The notes under the pieces: model-generated
What the model saw: the letters and a program-made list of their open reading frames with translations, nothing else
The model's database searches: none
What the model was told of the DNA's origin: nothing
Translations under genes and position numbers: made by a program
Shown: positions 1-6,898 of the stretch, piece after piece
How positions within the stretch are numbered: position 1 is the stretch's first letter
Layout: the number at the start of each line of letters is the position of its first letter
NCBI GenBank assembly: GCA_018665625.1
Contig: JABJCF010000493.1
Span: forward strand, 1 to 11,676
Length of the DNA stretch: 11,676 nucleotides
Direction: 5' to 3'
Source of the DNA: Nitrospina sp.
GTDB taxonomy: Bacteria > Nitrospinota > Nitrospinia > Nitrospinales > VA-1

Positions 1-975
1 TATGTCGTGCAGGTGAATGACCCCTTCAACTTTGCCGTCATCAGAGACGATCAATGATGTTATGGAATGTTCTTCCATAATTTGGACTGCTTTGGCTGCC
101 AGGGTTTCTTTGGTAAGTGTCTTGGGGTTGTTTCCCATCATGTTGGATGCTTTCATCTCAGAGATGTTTTTGTCTTTTTCCATCAACCTTCTGAGATCCC
201 CATCTGTAACCACTCCTTTTAAATTCCCATTTCTATCTGTAACCAAGGTCATGCCGAGCCGTTTTCTTGACATCTCTGCAATTACCGATTGTGCGTCCTC
301 ATCTTCAAAGACTTTTGGAACGGCTTCACCCGAATGCATTAGATCACCAACGGAAGTCAATAAACGACGACCTAAACTGCCACCGGGATGGTTCTGTGCA
401 AAATCAGCCTCGTTAACGCCTCTTAGTTCCATAAGTGCAACTGCCAGAGCGTCACCTAAAGCCAGGGTAGCTGTTGTGCTTGCTGTGGGAATCATATCTT
501 TTGAACATGCTTCTTCCTGAACGCTGATATCCAAAATATAATCGCTGCATTTTGCCAGTGTTGATGTTGGTTTTCCTGTTATCGCAACCAAGGTACAATT
601 AATTCTTTTGAAAGAGGGGAGAAGTTTTATAATCTCTTCTGTCTCACCGCTATTTGAAATTGCGATTACAGTGTCGTTCTCAACAATGATTCCCAGGTCA
701 CCGTGGCTGGCTTCTGCTGCATGAAGAAACAAAGCGGGTAACCCCAGGCTTGAAAATGTGGCCGCAATTTTTTTTCCGATCAATCCAGATTTTCCCATGC
801 CGGTAATTATGAGATGGTGGCATTGGTCGATATGGGAAACGACTTTTACAAAATTCTCATCGACTCGGTCGACCAAACCTTCGATCGCCTGGCTTTCAAT
901 CTTCAAGGCTCTTTGAGCCGTTTCGATGATGGTTTGAGATTTGTTATCTGAAATTGAATCTTTAAGGACGCGCAT
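1..975 (-). CDS. kdsD: Arabinose-5-phosphate isomerase KdsD (KpsF/GutQ family), 3' end cut by window edge
   Basis: The enzyme interconverts ribulose-5-phosphate and arabinose-5-phosphate in the cytoplasm, the first committed step to Kdo for LPS inner core. Reading back from ATG at 975 gives 325 codons with no stop before the edge. The family runs to about 328 residues, so only a few C-terminal residues are missing. Visible in order: a SIS sugar-isomerase domain with GMGKSG (59-64, Lys62), HGD (91-93), SNSGET (107-112), PTASTTATLALGDALA (163-178) and HPGGSLG (196-202, His196), then a CBS pair (about 209-265 and 279-325). An in-frame TAA lies a short way upstream, so the start is constrained. 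No strong Shine-Dalgarno is seen. The gene diverges from polA. A GutQ or capsule KpsF paralogue cannot be excluded, but the housekeeping context favours KdsD. Confidence 0.95.
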   Translation of the reverse strand, partial: MRVLKDSISDNKSQTIIETAQRALKIESQAIEGLVDRVDENFVKVVSHIDQCHHLIITGMGKSGLIGKKIAATFSSLGLPALFLHAAEASHGDLGIIVENDTVIAISNSGETEEIIKLLPSFKRINCTLVAITGKPTSTLAKCSDYILDISVQEEACSKDMIPTASTTATLALGDALAVALMELRGVNEADFAQNHPGGSLGRRLLTSVGDLMHSGEAVPKVFEDEDAQSVIAEMSRKRLGMTLVTDRNGNLKGVVTDGDLRRLMEKDKNISEMKASNMMGNNPKTLTKETLAAKAVQIMEEHSITSLIVSDDGKVEGVIHLHDI

Positions 976-1054
976 AGTTGGTGGAGTTCTTAATTAACCC
1001 TTTTAATTCAATAAGTTTATCGTTGTGTAAAAATACAATCATATCACAAATGAT

Positions 1055-1083
1055 TAGACACGGTAAAGCCGCGACTTTATACT
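1055..1083 (+). promoter_or_regulatory. Candidate sigma70 promoter for polA
   Basis: TAGACA at 1055-1060 (5/6 match to the -35 consensus) and TATACT at 1078-1083 (5/6 match to the -10) are separated by exactly 17 bases. Transcription would start near 1090, giving a leader of about 24 bases before the polA ATG at 1114. The region 976-1113 is the divergent kdsD/polA intergenic space. I see no equally good promoter on the minus strand there. The call is by pattern only. Confidence 0.6.
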
Positions 1084-1113
1084 TGGAACTTCAAAATTTT
1101 AACCGAGATATTA

Positions 1114-3807
1114 ATGAGTAAAACAAAATCTTTATATATTATTGATGGTTCGTCTTATATTTTTCGTGCCTATTTTGGAATCAGGCAGTTTCTTTCCACC
1201 TCCAAAGGGTTTCCAACCAATGCTCTATACGGTTTCATCAATATGCTGCAAAAAGTGGTAAGGGATGAAAAACCGGATTATCTTTGCGTGGTATTTGACA
1301 GTAAGGAGAAAACCTTTCGGCATGATATTTATTCAGACTATAAGGCAAATCGTGATGCTCCACCAGAGGATCTGGTCAAACAATTCCCATATTTTGAGCC
1401 TTTAGTGGATGCTTTTAGTATTTCCAGCATTCGTGTTCCGGGTTTTGAAGCGGATGACATCATAGGCACGCTGGCCTTACAGGGTTCGCAGGCAGGGTAC
1501 CGTGTTGTGATAGTCAGTGGTGATAAGGATATGATGCAATTGGTGAACCCTAAAGTGCAAATGCTCGATACCATGAAAAATAAATGGTTCGGAGAAAAGG
1601 AAGTTGAAGAAAAGTTTGGCGTCCCTCCAGAGAAGGTGATTGAGGTAATGGGGTTGATGGGAGACTCAAGTGACAATATTCCTGGAGTAAAAGGTGTGGG
1701 ACCGAAAACCGCAACCGAACTGATCCAGAAATATGGATCGATCGATGAACTCTACAAGTGTATTGACGAAATAGATAAAAAGAAACTTAAAGAGAAATTA
1801 GTGCAGGATAAAGAGTTTGCCCTCTTGAGTCGCAAGCTGGTCACGATCGATACCGCAATGAAGCTTGATTGTGAGTTGGAGGACTTAAAGGTTCGGCCAT
1901 CTAAAAATGAAGATTTGAGGAAACTGTTTTCGGAGTTTGAGTTTTCTTCAATGCTTTCAGGGTTGGAAGAGGGCGCTGAAGAGAAGGTGGAAGAATTTGA
2001 GCCTCTCAAAAAATCCTACGAAACTATTTTGACTGAAGCGGCTTTCAATAAATGGATTGAAAAACTCAAGGATAATAAAGTTTTCGCATTGGATTTAGAA
2101 ACCACCAGTCTGCAACCCGTCAAGGCAAGAGCGGTAGGGATATCTTTTTCATGTTTAGCTGGCGAAGCTTGTTATATCCCTCTGGCGCATAGCTATTTAG
2201 GGGTTCCTGAACAACTGGCGATGGATTGGGTTTTCGAAAAACTCAAGCCTCTTCTCGAAGATCCAAGTATTAAAAAAGTAGGCCAGAATATAAAATACGA
2301 TTTTATCGTATTAAAAAATGAGGGGATTCATCTTCAAGGCATTGTTTTCGACACCATGCTGGCTTCCTATTTATTGAATCCTTCCAGCCGAGGCCACAAT
2401 ATGGATGCCTTGGCACTCGAGCATTTGGGGCATACCACTATCAAATATAAAGAGGTTGTAGGAACAGCCTCGAAAGAAATAGGTTTTGCTGAAGTCGAGG
2501 TGGAAAGGGCTACCGATTATGCAGCAGAAGACTCAGATATAACCTGGCGTCTTTATGAAAAGCTTTCAAAGCTTCTTAAAGGGGACGATCTTAAGATTTT
2601 TGAAAAGTTAGAATTGCCTCTTCTTCAAGTTCTTGGTGACATGGAGTTGCAGGGGATGGCCTTAAATAAACCTCATCTGCAAAAGCTTTCACAGAAAATT
2701 CACAAACTACTTAGTGAAAAGGAAAAAGAAATTTATGAGTTGGCGGGTGAGCAGTTCAATATTAATTCACCCAAACAGCTTTCGGTGATTCTGTTTGAGA
2801 AATTGGAATTGCCAGTTATCAAAAAAACCAAAAGTGGTTACTCTACAGATGTTTCTGTGCTTGAAGAGCTCGCTGCCGAGCATGACCTTCCTGAGGTTGT
2901 TCTTTTGTACAGGCAGTTGGGCAAGCTTAAATCCACTTATGTCGATGCGCTGCAGGAAGAAATTTTTAATAAAACGGGGCGTGTTCATACCTCGTTCAAT
3001 CAATCAGTAGCTGCTACAGGTCGATTGAGCAGTAGCAATCCGAATTTGCAAAATATTCCCATCCGGACCGAATTGGGGCGCGAAATCCGAAAATCTTTTA
3101 TTGCGGAGGGAGAGAATAAGCTTTTGTCTGCTGACTATTCGCAAATCGAGCTAAGAATACTTGCGCATTTGTCTGAGGACGAAGCGCTCATAGACGCATT
3201 TGTTAATGGAGAAGATATTCATACGCGGACGGCAATAGAAATTTTTGGAACCACTGCTGAACGTTTGGATGCGGAAGCGCGACGGATGGCTAAAGCAGTG
3301 AATTTTGGAATTGTTTATGGGTTGAGCGCATTTGGCTTGTCTCGGCAATTGAAAATTTTCCCAAAAGATGCAAAGAAGTTTATTGATCAATATTTCCAGC
3401 TTTATAGAAATGTAAAAATATATATGGAGAAGACTGTCGAGGTGGCGAGAGAGACTGGCTATACCCTGACTTTGATGAACCGAAAAAGGTATTTGCCTGA
3501 TCTAAATAGCAAAAACAGACAGGCCCGGGAGGCAGCAGAGAGAGTAGCAATTAATTCTCCGGTGCAGGGGAGCGCGGCTGACTTGATCAAACTTGCAATG
3601 ATTAATCTTGATAGGGAAATAAAACAGAAAAAATTAAAATCGCGAATGATTCTTCAAGTCCATGATGAACTGGTATTCGAATGCCCCCCTCAGGAGGAAG
3701 AAGAAATGCGTGCCCTCGTTAAAAAAGAAATGGAAGAAGTCATGCTTCTTAAAGTTCCTTTAGTTGTGGATATTGGGTGGGGGGAAAACTGGAATGATGC
3801 TCATTGA
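1114..3807 (+). CDS. polA: DNA polymerase I, full length with 5'-3' and 3'-5' exonuclease domains
   Basis: A repair and Okazaki-fragment-processing polymerase of 897 residues, a normal length for the family. The FEN-like 5'-3' nuclease fills about 1-290, with IIDGSSYIFRAYFG, GFEADDIIG (110-118), SGDKDMMQLV (from 135) and the helix-hairpin region GDSSDNIPGVKGVGPKTA (from 183). The 3'-5' proofreading domain follows at about 300-490 and keeps its acidic residues: D327 and E329 in DLETTS, D396 in KYDF, and Y469...D473 in YAAED. In the polymerase domain, motif A is DYSQIELR (D674), the O-helix is RRMAKAVNFGIVYG (R723, K727, F731, Y735) and motif C is VHDELVFE (H850, D851, E852). The protein ends in the typical GENWNDAH. 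Phe at 731 is the residue that disfavours dideoxynucleotides. All known catalytic residues are present, so both exonucleases should be active. The Shine-Dalgarno is weak (CGAGA). Confidence 0.98.
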   Translation: MSKTKSLYIIDGSSYIFRAYFGIRQFLSTSKGFPTNALYGFINMLQKVVRDEKPDYLCVVFDSKEKTFRHDIYSDYKANRDAPPEDLVKQFPYFEPLVDAFSISSIRVPGFEADDIIGTLALQGSQAGYRVVIVSGDKDMMQLVNPKVQMLDTMKNKWFGEKEVEEKFGVPPEKVIEVMGLMGDSSDNIPGVKGVGPKTATELIQKYGSIDELYKCIDEIDKKKLKEKLVQDKEFALLSRKLVTIDTAMKLDCELEDLKVRPSKNEDLRKLFSEFEFSSMLSGLEEGAEEKVEEFEPLKKSYETILTEAAFNKWIEKLKDNKVFALDLETTSLQPVKARAVGISFSCLAGEACYIPLAHSYLGVPEQLAMDWVFEKLKPLLEDPSIKKVGQNIKYDFIVLKNEGIHLQGIVFDTMLASYLLNPSSRGHNMDALALEHLGHTTIKYKEVVGTASKEIGFAEVEVERATDYAAEDSDITWRLYEKLSKLLKGDDLKIFEKLELPLLQVLGDMELQGMALNKPHLQKLSQKIHKLLSEKEKEIYELAGEQFNINSPKQLSVILFEKLELPVIKKTKSGYSTDVSVLEELAAEHDLPEVVLLYRQLGKLKSTYVDALQEEIFNKTGRVHTSFNQSVAATGRLSSSNPNLQNIPIRTELGREIRKSFIAEGENKLLSADYSQIELRILAHLSEDEALIDAFVNGEDIHTRTAIEIFGTTAERLDAEARRMAKAVNFGIVYGLSAFGLSRQLKIFPKDAKKFIDQYFQLYRNVKIYMEKTVEVARETGYTLTLMNRKRYLPDLNSKNRQAREAAERVAINSPVQGSAADLIKLAMINLDREIKQKKLKSRMILQVHDELVFECPPQEEEEMRALVKKEMEEVMLLKVPLVVDIGWGENWNDAH

Positions 3808-3816
3808 TAGCTTTTT

Positions 3817-4191
3817 ATGACAGAAAAAAGACTGAAACTTGGGCGCGAAGGCGAAGACGCCGCAGTGGCCTTTTTAAAAGACAAAGGCTACCGGATTATT
3901 CAGAAAAATTTCCGTTCCAAGTTAGGTGAAATTGACATCATCGCCCAGCAGAAGGAAACGGTGATTTTTATCGAAGTCAAATCCAGAGCCAGCCATCAGT
4001 TTGGACATCCTTTTAATGCTATTACTCCTGCCAAACAGGGAAAAATAATTCAGGTGGCTCAAAGCTTTCTTGCCAAGCACAGATTGATGGGAAATCCCGC
4101 TAGGTTTGATGTTGTCGGATTGACAATCGATCCAGGCAATGCCAAAGCATTCCAAATTGAATTACTGGAAAATGCTTTTCAGATTTCATAA
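3817..4191 (+). CDS. yraN: YraN/UPF0102 family endonuclease-like protein
   Basis: A 124-residue protein of the UPF0102 family, whose exact function is not settled. The family carries a PD-(D/E)xK nuclease-type fold. The sequence shows the family's conserved start, LGREGEDAAVAFLKDKGYRI (8-27), then GEIDII (37-42, Asp40) and FIEVKSRAS (51-59, Glu53 and Lys55), the expected D...ExK metal-binding arrangement. Length is typical. The ATG lies nine bases after the polA stop, so the two are very likely co-transcribed, which would suit a DNA repair or recombination role. That functional link is inference. There is no clear Shine-Dalgarno, so translation may depend on coupling to polA. Confidence 0.9.
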   Translation: MTEKRLKLGREGEDAAVAFLKDKGYRIIQKNFRSKLGEIDIIAQQKETVIFIEVKSRASHQFGHPFNAITPAKQGKIIQVAQSFLAKHRLMGNPARFDVVGLTIDPGNAKAFQIELLENAFQIS

Positions 4192-4373
4192 AATTGGGAT
4201 GTGGGTTGTCTATGAAACTGTTGCCTGTGAACTTTGTAACTTCTCAGATTCAGGGCATTTATGTGGTTTTCCATAAATATATTTTGATTTGATGCTACTT
4301 TTTGATGGTTTCATGCATCTATATGAAGAATATAGCGTTATATTTGTTGATAAAATAATTAGGAGATATTCCA
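4192..4373. other. Intergenic region before the nfu gene
   Basis: These 182 AT-rich bases separate yraN from the next gene on the same strand. I see no convincing terminator for yraN and no tRNA or ORF. A small inverted repeat, AATATA-GCGT-TATATT (about 4329-4344), and several AT-rich hexamers could belong to a promoter, but none pairs with a good -35 at proper spacing. The only clear signal is AGGAGA at 4361-4366, the Shine-Dalgarno for the TTG start at 4374. Confidence 0.4.
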
Positions 4374-5174
4374 TTGAATTTTATAAAACGTTTTTTTTCG
4401 GGTATGAAACAGGATGTTTCTGATCCTGTTGAGGTTGTCGAGCCTGCTGATTCTGCTGAGCAGCAGACGGCACCCAGTGAGAAGGATACTGCAACCGCTG
4501 AAGAAAGGTTTTCTGATGCTCCCCCGGCACCGAGGACGGTCTTGCATGCCAAGGTTTTGACCGAGAACCTTTTCCCAAAAGACTCTGAAGGTATTTTGAT
4601 TAAGGCCCAACCTTCTCCAACGGGAGACCAGTGTATGTTCACGGTGAACCAGTTGTTGATGGAGGGATGCTCCTGGTATTTTGATAGTTTTGAAAGTGCT
4701 GCCGAATCCTCTCTTGCTGAATCTCTTTTCTCTATGGATGATGTTGAAACCGTGCTGGTTTGCGAAGCGACGGTTACCGTTACGCGTAAAGATAAGACGC
4801 TGGTGGATTGGGTTCCATTGGCAAAAGAAATTGGTGGGGCAATTCGGTCTGCTATAGAAGAGGGCACTAACCTCATTGCTGAAAAAATAATATCAGAAAT
4901 CCCTTCGGAAGAGGTGATCCGCGAAGGAATTCAGAAGGTAATCGATGAAGAGGTAAACCCAGGCGTGGCGGGGCATGGCGGGCAGATCAATCTACTTGCC
5001 GTAAAAGGGAACTCAGTGACGATACAAATGGGTGGAGGTTGTCAGGGATGTAGTGCAGCAGATCTTACCCTGAAACAGGGGATTCATACATCATTCCGAA
5101 AAGCAGTGCCACAAGTAGGAGCTATATTTGACGAAACCGACCACACTGCGGGTCAGAACCCTTATTTCTCATGA
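4374..5174 (+). CDS. nfu: Nfu-type iron-sulfur cluster carrier with N-terminal extension, TTG start
   Basis: A cytoplasmic Fe-S carrier of 266 residues. The C-terminal NifU-like domain (about 178-245) holds VNPGVAGHGGQINLL and the cluster-binding GGGCQGCSAADLTL with C223 and C226. Before it, about 72-164 resembles the Nfu_N domain found in mitochondrial NFU1 and bacterial Nfu proteins (EGILIKAQPSPTGDQCMFTV, then the MDDVETVLV and VDW segments). Residues about 12-56 form a low-complexity Ala/Glu/Pro/Thr-rich acidic segment that probably acts as a flexible tether. The start is TTG, chosen because AGGAGA lies seven bases upstream. The first ATG is codon 11 and has no comparable site. No isc or suf genes are adjacent, so it is a stand-alone carrier. 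The assignment is firm; the client proteins are unknown. Confidence 0.9.
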   Translation: MNFIKRFFSGMKQDVSDPVEVVEPADSAEQQTAPSEKDTATAEERFSDAPPAPRTVLHAKVLTENLFPKDSEGILIKAQPSPTGDQCMFTVNQLLMEGCSWYFDSFESAAESSLAESLFSMDDVETVLVCEATVTVTRKDKTLVDWVPLAKEIGGAIRSAIEEGTNLIAEKIISEIPSEEVIREGIQKVIDEEVNPGVAGHGGQINLLAVKGNSVTIQMGGGCQGCSAADLTLKQGIHTSFRKAVPQVGAIFDETDHTAGQNPYFS

Positions 5175-5190
5175 TGCAAGAAAGGTCAAA

Positions 5191-5535
5191 ATGCCTAGAG
5201 TAATAACATTTAAAGTAAATATTGAAACCGGGAAGCAAGGTCCGAATGAACCGGTGAATTTTTGTTTCAACGGTCACAAGATGCCCTTTGAAAAAGTAAT
5301 CGGTTCCAATGAGCCTGATGCAATTTTTGAGGGAAGCTTTGATGTGAACAGTTTTGCCCATAGTTTAACCTTGTCGGGACCAGAAAAAGGTAAATGGGAA
5401 ATAGAAAAAATAACCGTTGATTATGAATGTGATGGAGAAAAACCCTATGCGGTTAAATGGGGTGCTGTAACCCTGGATGAGACGACAGAAGTGAATATCT
5501 GGCAAGACCCTCCTGTTCCTGCATTTGATGTTTAA
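5191..5535 (+). CDS. Unrecognised 114-residue protein linked to nfu
   Basis: I do not recognise this family. The reading frame is open from 5128, inside nfu, but the ATG at 5191 is preferred: AAAGG lies five bases upstream and the gene then begins 16 bases after the nfu stop. The protein is soluble, with no signal peptide or membrane segment. It is rich in alternating hydrophobic strands (VITFKVNI, WEIEKITVDYEC, YAVKWGAVTL), which suggests a small beta-sandwich or barrel. It has two Cys (in NFCF and YECDG) and ends in the Pro-rich WQDPPVPAFDV. Close spacing on the same strand implies co-transcription with nfu, so a role with Fe-S proteins is possible but purely inferred. It stops seven bases from the convergent DUF3108 gene. 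Confidence 0.75.
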   Translation: MPRVITFKVNIETGKQGPNEPVNFCFNGHKMPFEKVIGSNEPDAIFEGSFDVNSFAHSLTLSGPEKGKWEIEKITVDYECDGEKPYAVKWGAVTLDETTEVNIWQDPPVPAFDV

Positions 5536-5542
5536 AGCTGCT

Positions 5543-6412
5543 TTAATGCAACGAAATTTCCCGATGAGTGAATTTTGCATGTAGGTCACCGAGAAGGATG
5601 TAGTCTTTAACTGTCGTTTCTACTGGTATAAAGTGCGTTGAGCTCCAAACTTTAAGCTCTCCCGTTTTGCTCTTAAAAATTTCTTTAGGCACAATAATAT
5701 TAAGTAATAACTCATCCATTTTTTCTCGTCCTTCTTCGAGCCGAAAAACTTTTTCTTCTTCTTTTGATAAGATATGGACAGAAATTTCATCATGGCCTTT
5801 TTCCGGAATCGTTTTAATATTAAAACGATTGCCTTTTGATAAAGGGCCATAGCTACCATTACGAACGTTATAAAACGCGGTCAAAATATCGTGGTAGCTA
5901 ATGTCAGCAGGAATATCATTTGTTCCTGTATCTATTTGTTCATCATTTAAAAGCTTGGACCAAGTATGCTTTCGTGTCTGGTAATTAAACTGATGGAGGG
6001 TGACCTCAGCTTGATTGCCTATGGTGACTTGGCGGTGAAAGGAAATGGGACGAAGGCTTTTGCCGTTGTCAATAACCTCAAACTCGGTTTTGTAAATATG
6101 CTTTCGATAAGATGTGAAAAAACCGACAAAACCTTTGGTGCTTGCCTCCAGTTTTGAATAGTATCTCCCCCGTTTTTTGAAAAACTGAACTTTGGCGGTA
6201 GCTGCGTTTTCAAACCATAGGAAGCTGATATCGTAATAAAGTATTTCTCCCACAAAGCGGGTTATCTCGCCATGGGGTTTAAACCCAATATACTTGCCTA
6301 TTTCAGTTTCGCCGTTCTGGGCGAATAAACTGGGGGTATAGGAAATTAATAGCCCAAACAGGATTATTATTGGGGTCGGGAAGTGGGGTTTTTGTTTTCC
6401 TGAGAAAAACAT
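5543..6412 (-). CDS. Exported DUF3108-domain protein
   Basis: A 289-residue protein predicted to leave the cytoplasm. A long n-region with Lys and His is followed by a hydrophobic stretch (about 12-30) and a likely signal peptidase cut after A31 (SLFA-QNGE). The mature part opens with GEITRFVGEILYYDISFLWF, matching the start of DUF3108, a beta-rich envelope domain of unknown biochemical role in Gram-negative bacteria. It continues with GFVGFFTSYRKHIYKTEFEV and later strands such as GELKVWSSTHFIPVETTV, covering the usual full domain. The ATG at 6412 has GGAG five bases upstream. The gene stands alone, divergent from clpS. No catalytic motif is visible, so function remains open. Confidence 0.85.
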   Translation of the reverse strand: MFFSGKQKPHFPTPIIILFGLLISYTPSLFAQNGETEIGKYIGFKPHGEITRFVGEILYYDISFLWFENAATAKVQFFKKRGRYYSKLEASTKGFVGFFTSYRKHIYKTEFEVIDNGKSLRPISFHRQVTIGNQAEVTLHQFNYQTRKHTWSKLLNDEQIDTGTNDIPADISYHDILTAFYNVRNGSYGPLSKGNRFNIKTIPEKGHDEISVHILSKEEEKVFRLEEGREKMDELLLNIIVPKEIFKSKTGELKVWSSTHFIPVETTVKDYILLGDLHAKFTHREISLH

Positions 6413-6437
6413 AGAGGCTCCACAGTTTGCAAAAAAA

Positions 6438-6466
6438 TTGAAATAGCCTTGTAATTTTTATATTAT
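6438..6466 (+). promoter_or_regulatory. Candidate sigma70 promoter for clpS
   Basis: TTGAAA at 6438-6443 and TATTAT at 6461-6466 are 17 bases apart, each a 5/6 match to consensus. A perfect TATAAT overlaps at 6464-6469 but would need a 20-base spacer. Transcription would begin near 6473, leaving a leader of roughly 60 bases before the clpS ATG. On the minus strand a TATAAT overlaps the same bases (6467-6462) but its -35 is poor, so the DUF3108 promoter is less certain. Confidence 0.5.
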
Positions 6467-6502
6467 AATTTAGAGCTTTTATTTTACTAATATTTTTAAT
6501 TC

Positions 6503-6523
6503 AAACCCTTTTAGAGGGGTTTT
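6503..6523 (+). promoter_or_regulatory. Hairpin in the clpS leader
   Basis: AAACCC at 6503-6508 can pair with GGGTTT at 6517-6522 around an 8-base loop, directly followed by another T. It ends about a dozen bases before the clpS ATG and takes up the only purine-rich, Shine-Dalgarno-like run (AGAGGGG). It could be a weak attenuator or a translation-modulating hairpin. With only six pairs and a short T run, it is not a convincing terminator. Confidence 0.3.
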
Positions 6524-6534
6524 AATCAGCCATT

Positions 6535-6855
6535 ATGAGTACAGAGACATTACCATTTTCACCGGGTGTGGTTGAAGAGTCTGAGGGGCAAACGAATCGG
6601 GCTTATCTTCCCATGTATAAAATAATTATGTGGGACGATAATGTTACAACGATGGAATTCGTCATTCGTGTGCTCATTACCCTATTTGGTAAAGAATACT
6701 CAACCGCTGAGAAATTAATGTATGAAATTCACCTGCAAGGTGCAGCCAGCGTAGCAACGATGCCTCTTGAGCAGGCTGAATTCAAAGTTGAACAGGTTCA
6801 CCGTGCCGCTGCAATGGAAGAATTTCCTTTCACCTGCACCATTGAGTTGGCCTGA
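6535..6855 (+). CDS. clpS: ClpS, N-degron adaptor of the Clp protease
   Basis: ClpS binds proteins with destabilising N-terminal residues and delivers them to ClpA/ClpC-ClpP. The 106-residue product has a flexible N-terminus (1-25) and the full core: YKIIMWDDNVTTMEFVIRVL (28-47), LMYEIHLQGAASV (61-73) and KVEQVH (84-89). Its numbering happens to match E. coli ClpS. Pocket residues D35, T38, M40, M62 and H66 are kept. Positions 34 and 36 are Asp and Asn, whereas E. coli has Asn and Asp. WDD at this position resembles actinobacterial ClpS. No well-placed Shine-Dalgarno is seen: AGAGGGG lies about 15 bases from the ATG. clpA is not adjacent; the next gene is convergent gltA. Confidence 0.93.
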   Translation: MSTETLPFSPGVVEESEGQTNRAYLPMYKIIMWDDNVTTMEFVIRVLITLFGKEYSTAEKLMYEIHLQGAASVATMPLEQAEFKVEQVHRAAAMEEFPFTCTIELA

Positions 6856-6898
6856 CTACCACTCCTTCTTGCTTCCATCTATTCTCTGCTAAAAATTC

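Noticed and set aside
17..520. Plus-strand ORF of 167 residues
   Set aside because: It lies entirely opposite kdsD, whose protein is unmistakable on the minus strand; the plus-strand product has no recognisable motif.
1114..3807. Possible loss of proofreading or a phage-type PolA
   Set aside because: All exonuclease and polymerase catalytic residues are present and the three-domain architecture is the standard bacterial one.
5128..5190. N-terminal extension of the 114-residue protein into nfu
   Set aside because: The upstream ATG overlaps nfu coding sequence and has no ribosome site; the ATG at 5191 has AAAGG at good distance.
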